A stretch of 64,000 bases of DNA from contig JADLSH010000217.1 in assembly GCA_016169945.1 (NCBI GenBank), forward strand, positions 1,116,001 through 1,180,000. The letters are read 5' to 3'. The notes under the pieces were generated by a model. It saw only the letters and a program-made list of their open reading frames with translations, ran no database searches and was not told the DNA's origin. The position numbers and the translations under genes were made by a program. Shown here piece after piece: positions 23,192 through 34,102 of this stretch. This stretch comes from Trachythela sp. YZ-2020 (Eukaryota; Cnidaria; Anthozoa; Malacalcyonacea; Clavulariidae). Numbering within the stretch: position 1 is the first letter of the stretch; each line of letters starts with the position of its first letter.

Positions 23192-24240
23192 ATGCCTGTA
23201 TTTCTTTCTGCTGATATACATCAAGGCGATGAGCTTTTTAGTGTTCATTCTAGAGGCAAGCAATGTGCTTTTATGAGTTTATCGGCGCTTCTTACAGCTC
23301 AAAATATTCCAACCTCGTGGTCCAAAATAACATTTAAGAGTGTCTTATTACAAGGAGACAAAATGCACTTAAAATCTCTGAATAATGTGCTTTATAATCC
23401 TAGACCCAAGTGTAGAATATTTGTGTGTAGGAAACTTACCTACAGTTGTTAGTGTTTCATGTTGCACGAACATGTCGAATGACTTTTCGTACGAGATATG
23501 TCAATCTCTGATCGACATAAATAATATATCGCCTGTACAGGCAAAAACAACTACTATACATCACCTGTGATCGTGACAAACAGTCATTTACCCATTGTTG
23601 TGGAGCCCATTGAGGCACAAAATAACATTGATCTACCCATTGTGGTGGAGCCCATTGAGGCACAAAATAACATTGATCTACCCATTGTGGTGGAGCCCAT
23701 TGAGGCACAAAATAACATTTATCTACCCATTGTGGTGGAGCCCATTGAGGCACAAAATAACATTGATCTACCCATTGTGGTAGAGCCCATTGAGGCACAA
23801 AATAACATTGATCTACCCATTGTGGTAGAGCCCATTGAGGCACAAAATAACATTGATCTACCCATTGTGGTGGAGCCCATTGAGGCACAAAATAACATTT
23901 ATCTACCCATTGTGGTGGAGCCCATTGAGGCACAAAATAACATTGATCTACCCATTGTGGTAGAGCCCATTGAGGCACAAAATAACATTTATCTACCCAT
24001 TGTGATGGAGCCCATTTGAGGCACAAAGTAACATTGATCTACCCATTGTGGTAGAGCCCATTGAGGCGCAAAATAATATTAATTGATATGCCTGATGAGG
24101 CAGAAAATATAGACCAAATTTGGTATATAAATTATGGAAAAGAACTTCAAGGTCTTGTTATAACAGATTGAGAAATTGAGCCTAACTACTGTGATATTCA
24201 CACAGCACTTTTGAATACTTTTTTAAGTGATTGTTATGTT
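23192..24240 (+). pseudogene. Helitron-type protein, protease-like N-terminal region (decayed)
   Basis: An ATG at 23192 opens a frame with SADIHQGDELFSVHSRGKQC and AFMSLSALLTAQN, nearly identical to the minus-strand copy at 2352. LLQGDKMHLKSLNN then follows. After a frameshift near 23400 it reads NLPTVVSVSCCTNM, then the 15-aa repeats at 23587-24075. It ends with GKELQGLVITD, a stop in place of the next codon, and DIHTALLNTFLSDCYVILK. The candidate cysteine (QCAF) is present; the histidine segment (SHAR in the other copy) is absent because sequence diverges at about 24240. A GT-rich acaggtaagt just before the ATG could be a splice donor. Confidence 0.7.
23587..24075 (+). repeat. 45-bp minisatellite inside the protease region (15-aa repeat)
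   Basis: Eleven copies of a 45-bp unit encode LPIVVEPIEAQNNID. They differ mainly at gat/tat (Asp/Tyr) and gtggtgg/gtggtag (synonymous). The tenth copy has an extra T (cccatttgagg) that shifts the frame. The decayed copy at 2015-2281 has about three of these repeats at the same place between the Cys and His segments. Confidence 0.95.
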
Positions 24241-24399
24241 ATTTTAAAATTACTGTATATTATTTACTGTGTGTCTCTATAATTATAAATTGTACTTCTT
24301 CTGTTCTTCATTGTAAGTTCATTGTACTGGCAGATCACTGCCAGGCTTTGTCTGTTTTTGAAAAACACAATTCTGCTCGTATGCGTCCTGTCTTTCTTA

Positions 24400-25440
24400 G
24401 TTTCTTTCAGAATGCCTGCAACTCGTCCAACCACACGCATTCAGCGTCGAGCGCAACCTATGGCACCAAGTCGTCCTTCGTCCCGACGCCGAACGTCCAC
24501 AGCACAAGTAGCAGCGGCATCGCAGAATTCTACGTTCGCCAGCAGTGGAGAGAACGCAGATCCGCCATCAACTGTACTGTGGTTAAAACTTCAGCGTCGC
24601 CAAGCAGTACGTCTACCGCGCTTCCCGACGAAATGATGCAAAGCAGTACCTTTAACCTTAATATCTTAAAATTTACAGAAGTTCAGCTAGTCCCCCATTA
24701 GCTACCACGTTATGCTACTACTATGCAGGGCCTGTAGCATATGCCCTACATCATGTTACGGGTGAGACTAGTTTTATCCAAGTCTCACAGCCTGCTGAAT
24801 CAGGCCTGACCAAATTTAGCCCTGTCAGTGTGCCCATTCACGCTAAGGAACGTAAAATCAAAGATTTGGGCACACGAATTTCTCAACCAGTTTTGGCATT
24901 TTACTGAGCTCGGCCATGCAATACCCGGTATATCATATATCCGTGAGCTCCCAAAATGGTTCCTCACTGCCGACATTATTATTATTATTATTGGTATTAT
25001 TATTTACGTGGCGACATGATTCTGTGCTTAACTTCATCGCATCCACACTTAAATCCGTACAACATTCTAACCTTCCTGTCTACATCAGTCCATCTGTTAT
25101 CACCGGGGATAGATTACGACCTGATCTTTTAGTAACAATTAAAAACAAATGTATTTATATACATTATGTCCATTTCAGGCCACCGAAACGAGCAGTCTCT
25201 CCAACACTACAACTGTAGGCCATCAACATCACAGCTCAAACGATGCAGCGATGTTAATTCTTTCACAAGTTATTGGCGATGAACCTGAAGTCCCCCATCA
25301 ACAGCGACAAGTCCAGCGAAGACGCTTCAACGGTGTTTCAAATGCCACTGCCACACTTCGCAGTCTTCAAACGTTCAAATTCAAGATCTTCCAAATTTTG
25401 GCTCTATCTAACTATCTTTAGCAGTTGTTCGATCGAAAAT
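24400..25440 (+). mobile_element. Mosaic of retrotransposon endonuclease-like and tyrosine-recombinase-like fragments
   Basis: Three coding remnants follow one another. 24410-24640 encodes a Thr/Arg/Ser-rich segment (MPATRPTTRIQRRAQ) of the type seen at the start of recombinase-element ORFs. 25000-25150 encodes FTWRHDSVLNFIASTLKS and SVITGDRLRPDLLVTI, resembling the PD-containing endonuclease domain at the C-terminus of some non-LTR retrotransposons. 25170-25260 encodes SGHRNEQSLQHYNCRPSTSQ and LKRCSDV, resembling the catalytic end of Crypton/DIRS-type tyrosine recombinases. An (ATT)n tract lies at about 24976-25000. All parts are frameshifted. The family assignments are from motif memory. 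Confidence 0.5.
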
Positions 25441-25739
25441 GTTAACTTTAACTTTAATATGCAACAGTGAACTGTGTATATTCCTATGTTTTAATCGAAC
25501 ACGTTTGACGTTTATATATAACTAACTTGTTCCTCAATTCTTACCTCGCTGAAAATTAATTTTATAAATGTTGTCGAGTTGATTTCGACTCGAAGGTCAA
25601 TTGCGGGGGTCGTTTATATCTTCCCGATCTCTGATTGGCAGTTGAAGTTAGTTGACGTTTTTTGGGAGAATTGCAATGTACATCAAATATATTAATAAAC
25701 TTTTTTATATTTCTGAGTGGTTATTTTATAAAACAAATA

Positions 25740-26065
25740 CCGTATTGATTTCCGTGCATGATTCTCTGTTTTTTACACTTGGGGTGTTGCTGGACTTTCG
25801 TAAAGCTAAAAAAAACTCGCCTATCGTTTTTTTTTACGCTTTTCGAAAGTCTCGCAACATCCCGCGTGTACAGTAGCGTAGCCAGCCAGCCGATTTTGTC
25901 CCGCTATGCAAATTTGTTCGTGTTCATTGACAGTGAAAACAATCAATTTCTAAATAAATGAATAATGATAATGATTTGAAATTTACATACCGGGACCAAA
26001 TCGGCGGGCTGGCTACGCCACTGCGCGTGTAAGAAACAGAGAATAATGCACGGAAATCAATACGG
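25740..26065. mobile_element. TA-flanked foldback MITE, interrupted
   Basis: The ends CCGTATTGATTTCCGTGCAT and ATGCACGGAAATCAATACGG are inverted repeats extending about 70 bp. The dinucleotide TA flanks both ends (25738-25739, 26066-26067), as for Tc1/mariner-type elements. Joining the flanks restores the Helitron frame (KTN then PLVKHWLYD). Without the nested hAT-like MITE it would be about 165 bp. Confidence 0.85.
25871..26023. mobile_element. hAT-like MITE, 8-bp TSD, nested
   Basis: It starts CAGTAGCGTAGCCAGCCAGC and ends GGCTGGCTACGCCACTG. Flanking 8-bp repeats CGCGTGTA lie at 25863-25870 and 26024-26031. It sits in the right arm of the foldback MITE and is therefore younger. Confidence 0.9.
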
Positions 26066-27144
26066 TATTCCTTTAGTCAAGCACTGGCTTTATGATACTC
26101 TTGGTGCAAAGTGGCACTGCAGGTTCAGACATGAATATCAGGGCAAAGGTAGTATTCATTGTCATGGTACTGCTAAACCCAGGATTGTGTCAACTTACTC
26201 AAACTGCTCTAAAAGGTTTCTTAGCTCAGAAATTTAAAGACCAATATGATTGTCAAGATACAACAGAACTAGAACAGGATATTGAAGCTGGTAAGAATGC
26301 TTCGATTGGCTATTATCTGTAAACCCAAATTCACCTGATGAAGACATGTGGATCAAACCAGAAATTCATCTGTGTCAAAAACGTCATAACGACATTCTTG
26401 AACGTGATGTTGAATCTGATTATGTAGATCTGTTGAACATGGTTCAACGGCACACCCGTTGTAGGGAAACACAAGCTATTGTCTAAGAAAAAAAATCTAA
26501 TGAATCAGAGCTGAAATGCAGATTTAATTTTCCATTTGATCAATGTAATCAGACAAACCTACTGTTGTTATTGATCACTATGCTTGTGTTGAATATCTCA
26601 CAAAATATGCTGCTAAAGGTGAGCCAAGGTCACCTTTGCTAAACAGACATTTAATTCTATTGTCCAGAATGTTGACAATAATAGTGATCCTCACAGGACT
26701 ATCAAGAAGGTAGTTATGAAAACTCTTGCCTTGGTGAAAAAGATTATGCAGCTCAAGAGACAATGCATCATTCGTTGTCATTAAAACTGCACAGTTCCTC
26801 ATTTAAAGTAATTCCAGTGAGTCTAAATGGTTCACGTAGAGTACGTGATAATGCATCCGTAGAAGATGGTGATTCTTGTACTGATAATTCACTTCTTTAT
26901 GTATATGCTAACCGTCAACAATATGACAGTTCACAGGACATTATGCAGATGAATTTTGTACAAGGTTGTTAGAAATGAGCTTTCAAAACTACCAGAAAAT
27001 GTTATTCCAAGAATATTTCCAACTTATTCTCCTAATCCTAAAGGACTAAACTTCGGTTTTTATTGTAAGTATCAGCTTTTGAGGTATTAACATTGGACAA
27101 TAACCCAAAACAATGCATGGGGTGATCAAGAACCAACTGATGGG

Positions 27145-28040
27145 ACTCTTTCCCGACAGACGGAACGCGCTGTATTTACGATCAGTTGTTTCAAATGTAA
27201 ATATCTCCAGACGTGTTTATTTTCTGGCAACAGGACACACGTCATTCGATAGCTTATGATCTCTTTAAAATGATATTTAGTTTGTCCCGGTTCATATTAC
27301 ATATCCAAATTAATTTTGCATACATGTTCATAAATTATCTAAAAATTTAAATCGGAATTGCCAGAGCAGGATTTATTATTTTCGAGCAAGTGGTACACAT
27401 AAATTGTAGCTCATGTAAAAAGGAATATTATTGAAAAAATTCATTGCATTTGAAGAAGTAGAACAAAATGCCGAAATCGTTAAAATTTAATTCCTGCACG
27501 CGAAATAAATTACGAAATGCCATAATATAAGGTCAGTGTCGATTGCTATAAACCAATGAAAATCCGCCATCTAGGCAATGACATCACGAGGAATCGATTG
27601 CAGGTACTTTCAATACGCTAGGGTGCAAAGTCGCGGAGATTTCAGGTTCCGAATTTGTCCGAGCGTGCGCCGACAAAACCGGCTTTCGCAAGAATTACAG
27701 CATTTTCACAAGAATTGCCGTAAAAGGGCTAGATTATGTCCTATGATTATAAAAATGGCATCAAACTAAAGGGATTGCAAATCCCCGTCGAATGGTGGTA
27801 TTAGTTTGTATTATTGTTAATTTGTAAACAACACAAACTTCAGGTCGAGGTGTTTGAAAGGAGCTAAATCGGCCGCATAGCGTTCTAAACAAACACAATT
27901 TACTTCTTTAAAGAGATCGTAAAACGCTAAATCGAACGGTGGTATTGCCATCTACATAGCATGCACTGAACCGAAGATATGAACCTGCAAAGTCATAAAT
28001 CACAGGAGTCATATATATCAGGGATCTGTCGGGAAAGAGT
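27145..28040. mobile_element. 0.9-kb inverted-end insertion in the Helitron gene
   Basis: ACTCTTTCCCGACAGA at 27145-27160 is the perfect reverse complement of 28025-28040. The Helitron reading stops before it (EPTDG) and resumes after it (THWQEFLQTP). The interior is AT-rich with no recognised coding. The exact boundaries and the target duplication are unclear, and part of the 3' side (tcatatatatcaggg) might itself be Helitron sequence. Confidence 0.65.
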
Positions 28041-28275
28041 ACAACTCACTGGCAAGAATTCTTGCAGACACCTTACGGGCAAACTAATGTCCCAGTCTGG
28101 TTTGACAAACTGCAAAGTGTTATTCAGAGTCAACAAGAACCAGAAGATGAACCTTCTGAAGACGAAGGGAATACCGAGAGGAATGAATGATCGTATCCGA
28201 ACTTAACACTCCATTTAATAACTCTGAACAAACACCACAGTCTAGACATGATTGGCACCAAGATAGAGCTCAATA

Positions 28276-30663
28276 GTCGGCCGGCCAAGATATCAAAAAG
28301 TGCCTCTAAAAACGTTTGATGGCAACTTCGTGTTAGAAGCTGGCAACAAACATATTCATACTCAGATAGATGTAGAGAAAAAGGTTTGAGTTGTTGCCAA
28401 GCCGAAAAATGAATTTTTAGGTGAAAAATCGAGAGTTTTTAGGCCGTCTTCCCGCAACGTCGCGGCAACTAAACTTAAAACGATTGCCGAAAATTACGTT
28501 GCTATGCTTACAAGTTTTACTCTAATTGGTCATCAGTAACGCTCGCCTAATTAGTCGACCAATGAGCGAACGTAAACGCGTGTGCATTTCCGGTTTTTGT
28601 ATTCACGATGTAAACACACTGAGACTTGAGACCGAGGAAGAAACTTGCAAAATCTTACGATTTCAGCGATATTTAGGTAAGATTTTTCGTGTGAGAGCCA
28701 TATATATTCCGTAAAGTGTAAACATATTGTACTTTGTTCAGTGACACTGATTTGGCCCTTGTGTGTCACATTTATTTTATTCTTGTGCCAAAATTCTTCG
28801 TACTTCTTCTGACCTTAATATTTTATAGTTAGATTCTACTTGTCTAGTACTTGCCTTTATAGGATATTTGAGTGTTCGTTGTTGTCTAGACTAATAAATA
28901 CAATCTAATTCACGGATCACAGCTAATAGAAAATATACACAACTGATATATTTTGCCGTAAACTTCGTGCGATTATATATTAAGAAACGCACATATAAAT
29001 TGAAGGCTATGTATTTCATTTGCCATATAAAATCCATAACGCAACTTGGAGTAAACTAGACTTGGCCAGTGTTACTCTATAATTTTGAGGAAAACAACTA
29101 TTACAGGCTAATTTGAACTAAAAGCTGGCTTTATAGAAGTCTATACAAGACTGTAAAAAAAGAATACGATATAAATTGACGGGAGCAGGTCATTGGCATT
29201 ACCATGCAAGCATGCACAGTGTCAGTGATTATTATTCTAGTATTCGTCGCTACTCGTCAATTCGACTGCTGTCCCACCCCGCGTAGGGCGGTATTGTTTA
29301 CCAGTTGTTTACGTCACGTCCACGATCATGCCCGAACAGTTCGAAGTATTATGAACATAGCCGAAATTGAGAGAGATTTAGGCTCCGTTCGTCGCTAAAT
29401 TTGCCCGAGTTATGATCAAACCATATTCGTTAGAAAGAGAAACCTTTGTGAAAAGATTTGATCGAATTTATTTTGCCGTACGACAAGTTTGAGCAAAGAT
29501 ATTTGACTTTGAAGGCGATGCGGTCGGACCGCGAGTAATTAGCCTTTACCTTCTATATACATATGACGAGCAACACACAAGTTGACACAACATATATAGG
29601 CCACAGAAAAGGTTGCATAAACTGCTCTAAATGAGCTCATGGAGTAATTAAAAGAATGTAAAGGCATTATACTATCATGTCAACTATATTTTATTGTTAA
29701 AGTGTAGTTATTTGACTAATTTAAGAATGTTTTTAGAATAGTTTTGGTTGATTAATAAAATTTGTTTATAAAAGCCGTTAAAAACCCGCAACTCCTGATC
29801 ATTCACCCTGAAATTGGGCCGCCTGTGGTTTTGCTACAGTAGATTGGAAAATATGATATTTTGTTGCCCTTACTCTTAAAGATGACAGAGTCGGAATATT
29901 TATATTACAAAATTTAGACAGAATAAAGTCACAAACGAATTCAACCCTACTAAACTCACAAATAAATTGGATTGACTTCATGAACCCAACTAATTTGGAA
30001 TGTATTATCAAAAAAATGTATGTGAATGTTTTGAAAAGAAACGCCGATTATATTGCTGCAAATGTCTACCAAATCTTAGTTTATGTTTGACCATACTAAC
30101 ATCGATCAATAAATTATAATTTAGCATTTATTTTTTTTAAATTTTCAGTTGATTCTGGATTTCTGGCTGTATTTAAACTTTGAAAAATACTTGACAAAAT
30201 AGTCAAAGTATTGGCACAACAATAAAATAAATTTGACACACTATGGCCAAGTCAGTGTCGCTGAATGAAGTACAATATGTTTCCATAAACACGAAAAAAT
30301 GGCTTTAACACGAAAAAACGTACCTAAATATCGCTGAAATCGTAAAGATCTTCGCAGTTTCCTTATGTCGTTTACGTTCGCTCATTGGTCGACTAATTAA
30401 GCGAACGTTATTGATGACCAATCAGAGCAAAGAAACTTGTAGCATAGCAACGTAATTTTCGGCAATCGTTTGAAGTTTAGTTGCCGTGAGTTGCGGGAAG
30501 GCGGCCTAAAAACTCTCGATTTTTCACTTAAAAATTCATTTTTCGGCTTGGCAACAACTCAAACCTTTTTCTCTACATCTATCTGAGTATGAATATGTTT
30601 GTTGCCAGCTTCTAACACGAAGTTGCCATCAACTTGCACCGTTCGATAGCTTGGCCGGCCGAC
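28276..30663. mobile_element. 2.4-kb element with about 0.5-kb TIRs, TA TSD
   Basis: GTCGGCCGGCCAAG at the left end is the complement of the right end, and TA flanks both sides (28274-28275, 30664-30665). The inverted similarity runs about 500 bp inward (28276-28800 against 30185-30663) with indels. Excising it joins DWHQDRAQ to YNILSSKFMKCHATW in frame, which proves insertion into the Helitron coding sequence. No transposase is visible in the 1.4-kb interior. Confidence 0.9.
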
Positions 30664-31208
30664 TACAATATTCTGAGCAGCAAATTCATGAAATGCCATG
30701 CAACATGGATAAAAAAACAACAAAAAGAAAGTCATATTATTAATGAACAGTATGAAGTTGTAGACATGACCAGTTTCAGTGAAATGCAAGGACTTGCATA
30801 TAATATTGCAAAATCACATTTTGAAGATATTTCATTTGAGAAAGAGCCATTATACCTCATTATCATTGGTGTAGCAGGTACTGGTAAGAGTTACCTTATT
30901 AATGCTATCCACAGCCTTCTACGAGATAGACAGCCTCTCTTCCGGTTTTATTGACCGGTCAATAATTGTTTCATTGTGGACCGGTTGCAAGCATGCAGTG
31001 AACATGACGTTTGTGGACCGCACGTGATACGGTTTTGTCCAATCGGCAAACAGGAAAATTGAACTTTGACACTTGCTATAACACTTATTTATTGACGCCG
31101 AGGGAAACAGTGTGTTTTGTGTACCAGAGACCGCCGCTGTGGCCCGAAGCGAAGCCGAGCGCAACAACGAGCGGACGATTGTCAAATAACAAAGAACTTC
31201 TCTATTTA

Positions 31209-31906
31209 GGTGGCTCGATATAGTAATCACAAAAACTTTATTCAGGAATCGTGAAAACAAAACTTCATACTCTATGAACAAAACCGTGTGACCATTTGTG
31301 TGCGCGGGAATATTAACGAAATAACTTACAAAATGATCTGACGTAAGCAGTTGTTCGCGCCATCTCGCGTCATTACGCGTGTTATATACCGTTTCATGTC
31401 AGTTGCCGACGTCATTAAAAAAATCCATTTCTGAAAAACAATGCGCTATATCTCATTATTTGTCCGGTGACCTATGTTCAAATTTTGCATGCTGGCACCG
31501 CAAAAATCTTTCATTCTACCAAAAATAAAAAAAATTCTCTAATGCCAAAAAATTTTTATCAAAGGAAACGACATTTTTGCCTTTTTCAAAAAAATGGCAT
31601 TACAGAATTTTTTATATTTTGCCTATTGTTAGTCTGTCTTGCAAATATAATAATGCACGAAAAAAAATTGGGGCTCTCCGTGCTTCTCTCCCAACTACAA
31701 GAGGCGATAGGCTATTTTAGAGTGAATTTCGTACGCTATGTTGCCATGGCAACGAACTATGTGTTACTAAAACTAACATAATTTGAAAGTAGAAACATCA
31801 AAATATATGAAAACCCTGATACCTGATGAATAAAATCTAAAAATATGGAGTTTAATCATTTCAAAGTGTTGAACACCTGAATTTTTGAAAACTGTATCGA
31901 GCCACC
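31209..31906. mobile_element. Harbinger-like MITE, TTA TSD
   Basis: The ends GGTGGCTCGATA...TATCGAGCCACC are inverted repeats. TTA flanks both sides (31206-31208, 31907-31909). Length is 698 bp; no coding content. TSD type matches PIF/Harbinger. Confidence 0.8.
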
Positions 31907-31909
31907 TTA

Positions 31910-32289
31910 AATCTTAAAATTTCGATTATTTAAAATATAGAAAAACAGTAAAAAAAAGGCCTTCGTCATTTACTTGCCCGTTGCCATTGGTTACGCGGAA
32001 ACATCGGCCTATATTATATTTGCTCCTGCATGGTTAGGTATAAAATATCATATATTGTTTTCCCTCCGAATTTCCATCTACAAAAAACCTTCAACATTCA
32101 GGTATTAATTAAATTTACAATCTCCTTGAGGACGAGTTGTAATTTTTGTTGAACATCTGAAATTTCTCACGAGAGAGGTTATGGAATTTTTGAGTTTGTG
32201 CCTAAAAACATCCACCCCCTACCATACCACAAATAATGACCGCTCTAGTGCTCGAGTATTCTTTTTCACGAACTTGCAAAAATCATTAT
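31910..32289. other. No gene recognised
   Basis: AT-rich sequence between a MITE and a zinc-finger fragment. Nothing supported. Confidence 0.4.
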
Positions 32290-32677
32290 GTTAATTTAGC
32301 AGCACGTAAATACATACACACAGGACACAAAGCATTTGAATGTGATGTTTGTATTAAGAACTTTTCCCAACGGCACAACCTTGAAAATCATAAATCATAA
32401 ATCGTAGAGAAATTATTCAACCACAAGATTTACAAGAACATTTTTTCAAGGATGAAGTCACTAGAAAACATGTTTCCAAAAAATGCTGTGGAATTAGTCC
32501 AAGAAATTAGTCCAACATATAGCAAAGCAACATGGAAATATTACAAACTATCAATGTGGTTTATGCCAAAAATTGGAGTCAACAAAACCAACTAGTATTG
32601 GATATATTTGTGGTGTCTGGGATATTGAGTTTGATGTTCCAAGGAAACTTGAAAATCACATGGTTACTCATAACTAA
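32290..32677 (+). pseudogene. C2H2 zinc-finger protein fragment
   Basis: One frame encodes HTGHKAFECDVCIKNFSQRH then NLENHKS, a classic C2H2 finger with TGxKxF linker. After a stop and frameshift a second region encodes YQCGLCQK and YICGVWDIEFDVPRKLENHM then VTHN and TAA at 32675-32677. The second finger has Trp where the second Cys is expected. It looks like a decayed copy, possibly a retrocopy or a transposon-borne finger. Confidence 0.7.
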
Positions 32678-32906
32678 ATTATATTTTCTAGACTGTTTTC
32701 GTTTTTAGTGCAAAGTTTCACTTTGCAACTATTGTGATGACAGGGCTAAAATTCACACAAGTCGGATAGGCATATATAGATAGATAGATGGACAGATGGA
32801 TAGATGTATACAGTAAACATTACAAACTGTTTTCGTTTTTGATGTTATATTCACAATGAGTTTATATCGATATTGTAGCTTAAAAGTATTGAGAATGTAT
32901 ATATTA

Positions 32907-33400
32907 CCGAAATCACTAAACTGCCGACAGCAGGAGATGAGAATCAAAACGCTTAGAGCTGTTTGTTTCGTAGAAAAATATTTTCGTTTGATCAAAATGA
33001 TCACATGACTTGATCTTTTTCATTGTCTTGATTAACACTTCTGTCAACAAGTCAATGAAGGTTTTGCCTTCTGCATTAACACCTTAAGTGGCTTACCTCG
33101 CCCTTCTATTGTATGCTGAAAAGTATTTAGTTCAGATAAAGTTCATTTATAATTATTATACACGAAAACGGACAACTTCAGTCTGTTTCGGAAGAACTAC
33201 TTTTCCATGATTTCTAAACGTCCAAGGTGCGTTGCAATATTTAATAAAATTCAAAACATTGAAATTCAGAAGACCAAACCTTGATTGACATTTTGACAAA
33301 AGTATAATCAGAACAATTAAAAAGATCAAGTCATGTGATCATTTTTTATCATAAGCGTTTTGATTCTCACCTCCTGCTGTCGGCAGTTTAGGGATTTCGG
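32907..33400. mobile_element. TA-flanked inverted-repeat element, 494 bp
   Basis: CCGAAATCACTAAACTGCCG at the left matches the complement of the right end (cggcagtttagggatttcgg). Similarity continues for about 110 bp through gatcacatgacttgatcttt. TA flanks both ends (32905-32906, 33401-33402). The interior does not code. Confidence 0.85.
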
Positions 33401-33404
33401 TAAT

Positions 33405-33430
33405 TGCTGCCGAGCCTCAGCGAGGTAGCA
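33405..33430 (+). repeat. Conserved short hairpin, right copy
   Basis: TGCTGCC pairs with GGTAGCA around gagcctcagcga. It is the same motif and orientation as 22879-22904 and sits right at the junction with tRNA array B. Confidence 0.6.
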
Positions 33431-33553
33431 CACCATACTTGGTAATATGCAACTCTTATTCAACTTGTCTTTCCCGAAAACAGTGCCGTTTACAATATAA
33501 TACTAAATATTCTTTAGAACGTTTTGCTAGGATTCCAATAACTTCCAGGCAAT

Positions 33554-33635
33554 GGTAGCGTGGCCGAGTGGTCTAAGGCGCTGGTTTAAGGCACCAGTCA
33601 TTTCGATGGCGTGGGTCCGAATCCCACCGCTGCCA
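33554..33635 (+). tRNA. tRNA-Leu(AAG), unit B0
   Basis: An 82-nt cloverleaf with intact acceptor and anticodon arm (AAG). The T loop has tccgaat instead of ttcgaat, which weakens the B box, so activity is uncertain. Confidence 0.8.
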
Positions 33636-33782
33636 CATACTTTAAACATATATAATAAGTTCCACGTTCACGAGATTATCCTGTAATTTTACCATGAAAA
33701 TGAAGAGGCTTTGAATAAAGAGACAGAATAACCCGAATCATTTATGCTATAGATTATCCCTAACTAAAACAGAAAAAGGTAA

Positions 33783-33868
33783 GGTAATGTGGCCGGGTAC
33801 GTGGTCTAAGGCGCTCATTTCAGATACCAGCAATTTCGATGGGGTGGGTTCGAATCCCACCAATGTCC
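33783..33868 (+). pseudogene. tRNA-Leu(CAG)-like, unit B1 (best preserved)
   Basis: Unlike the other copies it has a perfect T arm (gtggg ttcgaat cccac) and good B box. It still carries the four-base D-loop insertion and acceptor mismatches. The anticodon-loop triplet is CAG. Confidence 0.6.
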
Positions 33869-34102
33869 ATTTCCTGGGATTATATATTGACTGATGCTTT
33901 GTAACATATTATCCCTTGTTATATATTGCCTCGTCCGCTTGAATGTTTACGAAAGTTTAAACTCCACCGTGATACAACTCTCTGTCAACTCCCATAAGTA
34001 AAAATATTTTGACCACATTCCATTGTGGGATATCTAGTAAAATTTTAGGCGTGAATCATATCCTCTGTGAAAATATGAAAATCCATGCACATGATCATCC
34101 TA

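Larger units (their letters stand above)
25640..30945 (+). pseudogene. Helitron Rep/helicase gene, decayed and split by insertions
   Basis: Pieces read in order on the plus strand. 25690-25738: ISEWLFYKTN. 26066-26340: [16 protein letters not shown] and the Rep motif [13 protein letters not shown] (HUH-type His pair). 26380-26460: DYVDLLNMVQRHTRC. 26570-26620: a frame with HYACVEYLTKYAAKGE. 26755-26940: HSLSLKLHSSSFKVIPVSLN. 26995-27145: PRIFPTYSPNPKG and CKYQLLRY. 28041-28275: HWQEFLQTPYGQTNVPVWFD. 30664-30945: helicase start with GVAGTGKSYLINAIHSLL (Walker A). After 30945 the frame runs into unrelated DNA, so most of the helicase is gone. Multiple frameshifts and stops. Rep is the rolling-circle nuclease and the Pif1-like helicase unwinds during transposition. 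The upstream protease part is at 23192-24240. Confidence 0.85.

Noticed and set aside
30919..31281. Minus-strand 120-codon frame
   Set aside because: No recognisable motif; it overlaps the end of the Helitron helicase fragment and a Harbinger-like element.
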